From positions 1 to 64,000 of the forward strand of contig JADJYH010000007.1 in the NCBI GenBank assembly GCA_016719855.1: a stretch of 64,000 bases of DNA, given 5' to 3'. Positions 19,172 through 26,703 of the stretch are shown piece by piece (positions within the stretch are counted from its first letter, which is position 1; every line of letters begins with the position of its first letter). A program made the translations under genes and the position numbers. Source of the stretch: Saprospiraceae bacterium. GTDB lineage: Bacteria > Bacteroidota > Bacteroidia > Chitinophagales > Saprospiraceae. The notes below the pieces were generated by a model, which did not search any database, had not been told where the DNA came from, and saw only the letters and a list, made by a program, of their open reading frames with translations.

Positions 19172-20484
19172 CAGTAGTGTCCGGTTATAACTCCCACAAT
19201 GTCAATTGGTTATGAGAGTCCGTATTATTTTTTTGTAGCTGTTGTTTCATAAGTAGTTGATTTACAGGGGTTTTGTCAAATAAGGAGACGCTTAAAATCT
19301 GTAGGATTTCATTCATAGAGTGCGAAAAGTTGCGCTCTTTTTTCAGGATGGCAACCAGCACGTATGTGCAGACGGCAATCCAAATCTGGGATTTCACGGC
19401 ATTTTGGGTCTCGCCCCAAAAAGCCTGGATTTTCAGGTGCTGCTTTATCCACTTGAAGAACAGCTCGATTTTCCAGCGGTTGAGGTACAGGATGGCCACT
19501 TGCAGTGCCGGGATTTCAAAGTTGTTCGTCAGGTAGACATATGTTTTGCCATGTTCATTGTCATAATACCTTACCCGGCGCAGGTGCTCGGGGTAGTCCT
19601 TGCGGGCCTTGTAGCCACTGAGCCTGACGGTTTGGTCGCAGCGCAGCCCGGTCGATTTGTCCACAGGGTGCGAATAGACCCTGTCAGCCGCCAAGTTCTC
19701 CTTGGCACGTATGACGAAGAACGACCCCGCACGGTGGATGGCGTACAACCGTTTCCAGTCAACGTAGCCCTTGTCCATCACGTAGAACGCCCCGGCCTCG
19801 AACTGAAGGACATCCAGCACGTTCACGTCGTGCGTCAGGCCGTCCGTTATGTGGACGAAGCAGGGCATCTCGCACTTCACGTCGAGCAGGGTGTGCAGCC
19901 TTACCGCAGCCTTGTGCTTGCGGAACCTTGCCCACCAGAACACGTCGAGGCAAAGCTCGATGGTGGTGGAATCGAGTGCGTAAACGACGTTCTTCAGTTC
20001 GATGCCCGTGCCGTTCCTGTCCCGGTAGAGGTGGCGTGCCTTCTGGATGAGCACGAGCGCAAAGTCGGCATAGATGCGCCAGTCCCTGCCTTCGTTGGCA
20101 TCCGCAAGGGTGGACTTTTTCACCCCGTTGCTGATTCCCATGTGGTAGAGCCTTGGCGCTTGTGCCTCCAGGCAGAGCACCAAGTCCCGAAGGCTCTCCC
20201 GGTGGGAGAGCTGCCCGAAGCTCATGCAAAGGAACTGGTGCCAACAGGTGAAGCGCTTGGTCCGGGCATCCCCTTGGTAGCGGGTGACGCACTTGGCAAA
20301 GTCCTTCGGGTTGACAAGGGACATAATCTGGGCGAAAACATATTTTCCTGAATTCATGGCCGCTCTCTTTTGAGCGGCCAAGGTTCACAAACGATTTCAA
20401 ATCGTTCCCGTATAGAATCCTTTGTAACTTATTGCAAATCAATAACTTCTACCCGAATCAAAAACCCTTAACCGGACACTACTG
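19172..20484 (-). mobile_element. IS4-type insertion sequence, complete, 1313 bp
   Basis: The ends are perfect 16-bp inverted repeats: CAGTAGTGTCCGGTTA at 19172 and its complement TAACCGGACACTACTG ending at 20484. The target site ATTTAGGCT (9 bp) is duplicated at 19163-19171 and 20485-20493. One intact transposase gene is carried in the opposite direction to hsdS. Perfect ends, an intact target duplication and an unbroken transposase frame point to a recent insertion. Confidence 0.93.
19185..20381 (-). CDS. IS4 family transposase (DUF4372 plus DDE domain)
   Basis: A 398-residue DDE transposase that cuts and pastes the surrounding element. The N-terminal DUF4372-like region begins NSGKYVFAQIMSLVNPKDF. 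The catalytic residues are visible: first Asp in VVYALDSTTIELCLDVF, second Asp in AFYVMDKGYVDWKRLY, and the Glu within the IS4 YREK signature (YLNRWKIELFFKWIKQ). An alternative start is Met9 (MNSGKY). It runs antisense to hsdS. The GC-rich codon use resembles its neighbours. No frameshift, unlike most long genes around it. Confidence 0.93.
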   Translation of the reverse strand: MAAQKRAAMNSGKYVFAQIMSLVNPKDFAKCVTRYQGDARTKRFTCWHQFLCMSFGQLSHRESLRDLVLCLEAQAPRLYHMGISNGVKKSTLADANEGRDWRIYADFALVLIQKARHLYRDRNGTGIELKNVVYALDSTTIELCLDVFWWARFRKHKAAVRLHTLLDVKCEMPCFVHITDGLTHDVNVLDVLQFEAGAFYVMDKGYVDWKRLYAIHRAGSFFVIRAKENLAADRVYSHPVDKSTGLRCDQTVRLSGYKARKDYPEHLRRVRYYDNEHGKTYVYLTNNFEIPALQVAILYLNRWKIELFFKWIKQHLKIQAFWGETQNAVKSQIWIAVCTYVLVAILKKERNFSHSMNEILQILSVSLFDKTPVNQLLMKQQLQKNNTDSHNQLTLWEL

Positions 20485-20774
20485 ATTTAGGCTAATGCTT
20501 GAATTAATATCTCCCGGCGGTGCTGGCCGAAACAGGGTTATGAGCAAATCGGAGTTTTTAAAACTGAAATGGGAAATCCCTTGCTTGGAAGAGCAGCAAA
20601 AAATCGCTGCCTATTTGACGGCGTTGGATGGCCGGATAGAGCAGGTGGGTCGGCAGTTGGCGGTGTTAAGGGCGTGGAAGAAAGGGTTGTTGCAGGGGAT
20701 GTTTGTGTGAGGGGAACGGGAATTGGAGGGAAAGTTGTTAATTTGCACTGGATAAGTACTTGAAAAACAAGGAA

Positions 20775-21870
20775 ATGGAAAAACAGCATCGTTTAAATAA
20801 AATCAAAGTATCGGGGTTCAAGTCCATCCGGGCGTTGGAGATAGAGATGCACGACCTCAATGTGCTGATAGGGGCCAATGGGGCGGGCAAGTCTAATTTT
20901 ATTGAATTGTTTCGGTTCATCCGGGAATTGGTGGAAGAGCGGATGCAGTTGTATATAGCCAAACATGGTGGGGCCGAAAAGGTGCTGTATTATGGTTCCA
21001 ATGAAACCAAAGCCTTGAAGGTGGTAATTGATATAGTCCCTAATCACTACGCTTTTTCGCTCGTGCCGGGGCAAGGCGACCGACTTTTGTTTGAAAAAGA
21101 GTATTGTGCCTTTGATACAAAACCAGACAAACGCTACACCGAAAAACATCAATACAACTGTGACCGAATCGGATTTGGCAGAATATACCCGCCAGAAAGG
21201 GTACGGTGTCGGCAAATACGTTTATGAAGCTTTGAGTGCTTGGCGGGTCTATCATTTCCATGATACCAGCGATACGGCACGGGTCAAGAAAACAGGAAAA
21301 ATCAGCGATGTGGATTATCTGCGGGAAGATGCCTCCAACCTTGCAGCGTTTTTGTACTTGATGCAGCGCAAGGATGTCAAGCATTACCAACGCATCGTAA
21401 AGACCATACAATTGGTAATTCCATTTTTTAAAGACTTTGTATTGAATCCCACTCCAGCAAACAAGGATACCATCCTGTTGAAATGGAAGGATAACCACTC
21501 GGACATGATTTTTGATGCCGACGATTTTTCGGACGGCTCGTTAAGGTTTATATGCTTGGCCACTTTGCTTTTGCAGCCGGAGGTGCCAAGTTTGATTTTA
21601 TTGGACGAGCCAGAGTTGGGGCTTCATCCGATGGCCATTTCCATGTTGGCGGGGTTGTTAAAAAAGGCTTCCCACCGTACCCAACTCATTGTTTCGACAC
21701 AATCCACCAACTTGGTAGATGATTTAGAGCCAGAACATATCATCGTTGTGGCACGGGATGAACAGAACGGGGAATCTACATTTCAGCGGTTGGATGAAGA
21801 AAATCTCTCCTATTGGATAAATGAATACAGTTTGGGGGAAATCTGGGAGAAAAACATAATCGAGGTACCC
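20775..21870 (+). CDS. AAA family ATPase, RloA/OLD-like, R-M associated
   Basis: An ABC/RecF-type ATPase of about 360 residues. The start is ATG 20775, preceded by AAGGAA; an upstream TTG at 20760 is in frame. It opens LNKIKVSGFKSIRALEIEM with Walker A LIGANGAGKSNFIELFRF (about 33-50). The signature is FSDGSLRFICLATLLL, Walker B is LILLDEPELGLHPMAI and the switch region QLIVSTQSTNLVDDL. One indel (AAAA for AAA at 21119) breaks the frame; correcting it gives DTNQTNATPKN. The frame runs straight into the next protein near 21870 (EIWEKNIIEVPMKRI); relatives usually end IGGRP-stop here, so the fusion may be one more indel. It lies 64 bp after hsdS in the position of Campylobacter rlo genes. Likely a defence ATPase paired with the DUF4276 protein. 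Confidence 0.78.
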
Positions 21871-22494
21871 ATGAAACGAATCAACATCATCTGCGAAGGA
21901 CCAACCGAAGAGCAGTTTGTTAAAAGGATGCTTTACCGCCATTTCTTTGACAGCGGAATAGTTGTCTCGGCGAGCAGCTTGGATGGTGGTTTCAATTATG
22001 AAAGTTTGAAACACCATATCATTCAGATGTTGAACAGCGACAAAGAAGCTTATGTGACTACTTTGGTAGATTTGTACGGCATCAAAGGTCATTACCCTGG
22101 CTACGAGGCCAACAAAAAGAAAGAAGCATTGGTCAAGGTAAAAGCCATAGAAGCTGAAATATTGACGGATATTTTGGCAGCCAAGAAACTGCACAACAAA
22201 AAATTCATCCCATATCTACAATTACATGAATTTGAGGCGTTGCTTTTTTCAGACCCGGCAGTGCTAGAAGAATGGCTAAGTTTGGATAGGGAACTGCCAG
22301 CGGGTTGCTTTGCCAATATATTGGAACAATTTCCTTCACCTGAGCATATCAACGACAATCCATTAACAGCGCCATCTAAGCGAATTATCGCTCTAGCAGC
22401 ATACTATGGAAAGATAGACGATGGTGTATCCGTTGCAGATGAAATCGGGCTTGCTACGATCGTGAAAAATGCGCTCATTTCAATGATTGGCTAA
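21871..22494 (+). CDS. DUF4276 (Toprim-like) protein, partner of the ATPase
   Basis: About 208 residues from ATG 21871 (MKRINIICEGPTEEQFVKRM), the typical opening of DUF4276/RloB-like proteins, where the conserved Glu of CEGPTEE matches the Toprim acid. A second acidic block, ATTLVDLYGIKGHYPG (written TTLVDLYGIKGHYPGYEA in the protein), and LHEFEALLFSDP follow, consistent with a Toprim-type metal-binding nuclease fold. In this sequence it is in frame with the upstream ATPase, either a real fusion or the result of a lost base. ATPase plus Toprim pairs (PARIS, OLD, Gabija types) block phage; that role here is inferred from family and context. Confidence 0.75.
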   Translation: MKRINIICEGPTEEQFVKRMLYRHFFDSGIVVSASSLDGGFNYESLKHHIIQMLNSDKEAYVTTLVDLYGIKGHYPGYEANKKKEALVKVKAIEAEILTDILAAKKLHNKKFIPYLQLHEFEALLFSDPAVLEEWLSLDRELPAGCFANILEQFPSPEHINDNPLTAPSKRIIALAAYYGKIDDGVSVADEIGLATIVKNALISMIG

Positions 22495-22593
22495 CAGCAC
22501 TTGAAGCCTTGGGCACTAAGGATTGACAAATTAAACTACACTACACAAATAAGGGTAACAACAAGGGGGGCATAACAAATCAACCAGAACTAC

Positions 22594-25564
22594 ATGGCAA
22601 CCCAATCAGAAGAAATGCTCGAACAAATCCTTGTGCAACAGCTCAGGGACTCGCTTGGCTATGAATACGTGGACATCAAGGACGAGGCCGCCCTGCTCAC
22701 CAACCTAAAGGGCCAGCTCGAAAAGCACAACGGCGTCCGGCTCAGCGAGGCGGAGTTTGCCCAGGTGCTCAACCAACTCAACAAGGGCAGCATCTTCGAC
22801 CGTGCGAAAATATTGCGGGAGCGCATTTCCTACGATTGTGACAATGGCGACACGGGCTACCTGCAATTGCTGAACCTCGAATATTGGTGCCAAAACCAGT
22901 TTCAGGTCACCCGCCAAGTGAGCATGGAGGGCAAGTATGCCAACCGTTTTGATGTCACCTTGCTCATCAATGGGCTGCCCTTGGTTCAGATTGAATTGAA
23001 GCGCCGTGGGCTGGAACTCAAAGAAGCCTACAACCAGATAGACCGCTACAAAAAGCACAGCTATTGGGCGAGCAACGGGCTGTTCCTCTACGTGCAGTTG
23101 TTCGTTATTAGCAATGGGGTGGACACCAAGTATTTCGCCAACAACGGCAGTAAGGACTTCAAACAGACGAATTATTGGGCGGACTCCGAAAACCGCAAAA
23201 TCACCCGCTTGGACGCTTTTGCCACGGCTTTTTGGAGAAATGCCACCTCTCCAAAATGGTCTGCAATACACCGTGCTGCACGAGAGCAGCAAGCAGTTGA
23301 TGGCCATGCGCCCCTACCAGTATCATGCCGTGGAGGCCATCATTGACCGGGTGCAGAACACCATGAAGAACGGCTATATCTGGCACACGACCGGGTCGGG
23401 CAAGACGCTGACGAGCTTCAAGGCCAGCCAGGTTTTGGTCAAATTACCGAAGGTGCACAAAGTGGTGTTCGTGGTGGACCGCCGTGACCTCGACGCCCAG
23501 ACCATCCAAGAATTCGAAGCCTTCCAGAGCGGCTGCGTGGACAGTTCCGACAACACGGAGATACTGGTTCAGCAGTTCACCGATACCTTCCGAGACCCTG
23601 GCACAAAAGAGCCGAAGGACACACCACTCATCGTTACCACCATCCAGAAACTGAACAATGCCATCAAGAACACCCGTTTCCAGCAGCGCATGGCGCCACT
23701 GCGTGACAAGCGCATCGTGTTCATCTTCGACGAATGCCACCGCAGCCAGTTCGGCGAGACGCACGAGCGCATCAAGGATTTTTTCCAAAAACACCAGTTG
23801 TTCGGTTTCACGGGCACGCCCATCTTCGCCGAAAACGCCAACCGCAACGAGCAAGGCCTGCGCACCACCAAAGACCTTTTTGACGAATGCCTACACAAAT
23901 ACGTCATCACCGACGCTATCCGTGACCAGAACGTGCTGCGGTTTTCGGTGGAATTTAACAAGGTGTTCCGGCAGAAATTGGAAAGCATATCGGACGTAAA
24001 GGTGCAGGCTATTGACACCAAGGAAGTCTTTGAATCGGACGAATGGGTGGAAACGGTGGTGAACTACCTCATCGAGCACCACGACCGCAAGACGCACCAC
24101 CGGTTTTTCTCGGCCATTTTCTGCGTGAGCAGCATCCCCATGCTCATCAAATACTATGACCTGCTTCGCAAAAAACGGGAAGAAGGCAAGCACGACCTGC
24201 GCATCGCCACCATTTTCTCTTATGGGGTGAACGAAGAAATAGACGAAGAAACGGGCGAAATCGCCGACTTCAACATCCCCGACGAGGGCCATGTGGACAA
24301 GCACAGCCGGAGTAAAATGGATGAGTATATCCAGCACTACAACGAGCAGTACAAGACCGATTTCAGTACCAAGGACGGCCTCAAGTTCTACAATTACTTC
24401 CTCGACATCGGCAAAAAACTGAAGAACCGGGAAAAGGAAACCTTCGACGACCGTGACCGCATTGACATCCTGCTGGTGGTGAACATGTTCCTCACGGGCT
24501 TCGACGCCAAAAAGGTGAACACGCTCTACGTGGACAAGAACCTAAAGCACCACGGCTTGATTCAGGCGTTTTCCCGCACCAACCGCATCATCGGCGAGAA
24601 GAAGACGCACGGCTTCATCGTCTGCTTCCGCAACTTGAAACTGGCCACCGACGATGCCGTGAAGATGTTCTCCAACAAAACCCCGGTCGAGGAGATTTTG
24701 CTGGAACCTTATGAGCATTACGCCGGGCTGTTCAAGCTGGCACTGGAAGCACTAAAGGCCATCGCCCCCGACGTGGACAGCGTGAACGACCTCCTCACCG
24801 AGGAAGACGAACTGGAATTCGTGAAAGCCTTCCGGCAATTGGCCCGCCTGAAAACCATCCTTTCTGGCTTCGATGAGTTCGACCTTGAAGCGCTGGGTAT
24901 TTCGGAACAGGAATTCGTGGACTACCAGAGCAAGTACCTCGACCTTTACCAGAAGGTGAAGCACGACAACCAAGTGCAGAAAGAAAGCATCTTGAAGGAT
25001 ATTGACTTCGAGATAGAGCTTATCCAACGGGTAGAAATCAACGTGGCCTATATCATGCGGCTGCTCGGTGAACTATACGCCAGCAAAGCCAAGGAGAAGG
25101 AGCAGAAAATGAAGGAAATCATGGACCTGCTCGGCGGCGAAATCCAGTTACGCAGCAAGCGGGAACTGGTGGAGAAGTTCATCCGGGAGCAACTCCCAAA
25201 AATCAAGGACGCCGAGGACATACCCTACGCTTTCAAGTCTTTCTGGACTTTGGAGCGGCAGGATGCTTTCACCAAGCTCTACCAACAGGAAGACTTGAAA
25301 CCGGACGTAGTGGAGGATGCCATCGGGGAGTACCTCTATACGGGCCGACGCCCGCTGCCCAACACCATTTATAAAATGCAGAACAAGCCGTCTAGCTTTC
25401 TTGAACGAAGTGCGAAGGCGGAACGGATAGTTGGGAAGATAGAGGAGTTTGTGGAGAAATTTGAGGATGGGGTGGGGGTGAGGAGGTTTGACCTCGCTGG
25501 TTTAAGACAATTTCCTCCAGACTTGAACCAAATATCAGCCTGTCTCCGACAGGTGAATGTTTGA
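22594..25564 (+). CDS. hsdR: Type I restriction enzyme R subunit HsdR
   Basis: The restriction and translocation subunit, about 990 residues, normal length. The N-terminal nuclease has the PD-(D/E)xK pattern ANRFDVTLLINGLPLVQIEL followed by KRRG. The SF2 motor has motif I HTTGSGKTLTSFKA, motif II IFDECHRSQFGE and motif III LFGFTGTPIF, with the later motif DILLVVNMFLTGFDAKK. The C-terminal helical region contacts HsdM. The frame breaks twice close together: T5 for T6 at 23229 and AA for AAA at 23265; the corrected text reads TAFLEKCHLSKMVCKYTVLH. It sits 100 bp after the DUF4276 gene and ends the R-M operon. It needs HsdM and HsdS; with hsdS interrupted the complex is probably inactive in this strain. 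Confidence 0.9.
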
Positions 25565-25718
25565 GGTATGGCTTACTACCCAGTTGGCGCAAGTCTTCCA
25601 CTTTCCCACTCAGGCAGTGCCTAAATAACTGCGAAAAAACAGTAGTTTGAGCATGGTTTACAAAAAAAAGTGTGTAGGTTCGAGGGAAGGTGGTAGAACA
25701 CTTGGCGCAACGGAAAAC

Positions 25719-26153
25719 ATGAATCAATTACTAACCCTCCTTCTTTGTGGCATGTCCATGCTCCTTCAAGCACAAGGAGTCGAGGCGCTGGCCGTAGAAG
25801 CCTTGAACCGCCGCATAGACGAAGCAGTGTGCAGCAAAGACCTGAAGCAGCTTCGTGCTTGGTACGCCGACGATTTTGTCTTTACACATGGCACTGGCCT
25901 GGTAGAAGGCAAGGAGGGCTGGTTGAAGACGGTGGGCGATACCGCTACGCATTTCCTTTCCAGAACCCATGATTCCCTGACGACGGAGCTGCACCAAAAC
26001 GTTGCCATCATTCGGGGCAAGCTGTCCGTGCAGCGGGCCAAGGGCGTAGCGGTTTCGGGCTATGAGCTTTGGTATGTGCGGGTCTTTGTCCGTCACAAGA
26101 AGTGCTGGCAGTTGATTTCGCATCGAACTACTTCCGAGGTTCATTTGAAATGA
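25719..26153 (+). CDS. Secreted NTF2-like (DUF4440/SnoaL) protein
   Basis: 145 residues from ATG 25719; the open frame extends further upstream, but MNQLLTLLLCGMSMLLQAQG is a proper signal peptide. The mature part is an NTF2-like cone fold: helix EALNRRIDEAVCSKDLKQLR, then WYADDFVFTHGTGLVEGKEG, and a terminal strand CWQLISHRTTSEVHLK typical of the DUF4440 family. Members bind small ligands or act as isomerases; none can be named here. It lies between hsdR and the EAD/TPR pair and probably is a passenger, not part of the defence systems. 25565-25718 shows no gene. Confidence 0.8.
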   Translation: MNQLLTLLLCGMSMLLQAQGVEALAVEALNRRIDEAVCSKDLKQLRAWYADDFVFTHGTGLVEGKEGWLKTVGDTATHFLSRTHDSLTTELHQNVAIIRGKLSVQRAKGVAVSGYELWYVRVFVRHKKCWQLISHRTTSEVHLK

Positions 26154-26242
26154 GCGGCGGGGCCACCCCGCTGGCGCACGTTCTGCCGCCGCAGCAGGTA
26201 TAGTTCCCGCCCACTGAAATCCCCACCACCATTTCTGCCCCC

Positions 26243-26272
26243 TTGCATCCCTTCAAAACACTTGTATATTTA
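26243..26272 (+). promoter_or_regulatory. Bacteroidota-type promoter for the EAD/TPR operon
   Basis: TTG (26243-26245) is followed after 19 nt by TATATTTA (26265-26272), one mismatch from TAnnTTTG, and lies 23 nt before ATG 26296. It would drive both genes as one unit, separate from the R-M operon. Confidence 0.5.
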
Positions 26273-26295
26273 CGCCACAACCAATCATTCACTTT

Positions 26296-26700
26296 ATGAT
26301 GACAAAAGGCGAACTCAAGACCCTGGTTTCAGAGGGCAATGCAAGGCAAGCAATCCAATCGCTACTGGTATCCGCACAGGCACTTGGCGACAACGAGCTG
26401 CTAAACCTCGTGACGATTCAGTCGTCCCGCCAGGAACAAGCCGAGCGGACGAAGCTGCTCAATACCACCCACCCGGATGAGGTGAGGCGGGAGTTCGCCA
26501 ATGTGGAAGTCGCATTGCTCTCCATCGTTGACCAACTAACGGAAGAGGGTAGGCTAAAGCCCAATGCCGTAATCGCTGGCAATCCGCCTGCGCCCAAGGG
26601 CAACACCAGCTCCATTGGCGACCAAAACAAGAACACGGTCGTGCTGCAAGAAAAAGACATCAACACGGGCGGCGGCGATTTCACCATCAACATGTCCTGA
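26296..26700 (+). CDS. EAD-like (effector-associated domain) adaptor protein
   Basis: A 134-residue cytoplasmic protein. Residues 1-90 resemble effector-associated domain 11: a short helix pair (TKGELKTLVSEGNARQAIQS), then NELLNLVTIQSSRQEQAERT and a closing helix EVRREFANVEVALLSIVDQL. EADs are small helical adaptors found on bacterial conflict-system effectors and NTPases and are thought to join partners by like-with-like contacts. A Pro/Asn linker (AGNPPAPKGNTSSIGDQN) leads to a C-terminal beta-type tail NTVVLQEKDINTGGGDF. The core NTVVLQ of that tail reappears at the N-terminus of the next protein, spelled by the same 20 bases. No enzyme domain is present. It is 3 bp from the TPR gene. The EAD assignment is from pattern recall, not a profile search. 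Confidence 0.65.
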   Translation: MMTKGELKTLVSEGNARQAIQSLLVSAQALGDNELLNLVTIQSSRQEQAERTKLLNTTHPDEVRREFANVEVALLSIVDQLTEEGRLKPNAVIAGNPPAPKGNTSSIGDQNKNTVVLQEKDINTGGGDFTINMS

Positions 26701-26703
26701 CCC

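Larger units (their letters stand above)
18210..20710 (+). pseudogene. hsdS: Type I specificity subunit HsdS, split by an IS element
   Basis: Target-recognition subunit of the type I R-M system. The start is set at ATG 18210 (MNAKKQPAMSKQ); the open frame begins further upstream, within the palindrome, so 18129 is less likely. The first part (about 320 residues to 19171) holds recognition domain 1 (FEGEWEIKQILNFAPLQRGF), the conserved helix LEQQKIATFLSAIDTKLQQL, and most of recognition domain 2 (WEEKRLGDFLIPTFRAIDKP). The second part (20494-20710) has the last conserved helix LEEQQKIAAYLTALDGRIEQ. Removing the IS and one target-site copy rejoins the frame exactly at YPQKRFRL/MLELISPGG, giving about 390 residues. 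So the gene was intact before the insertion, and no further damage has built up. Confidence 0.88.

Noticed and set aside
19320..20351. 343-codon plus-strand frame within the IS
   Set aside because: Antisense to the transposase, which has complete DDE and YREK motifs.
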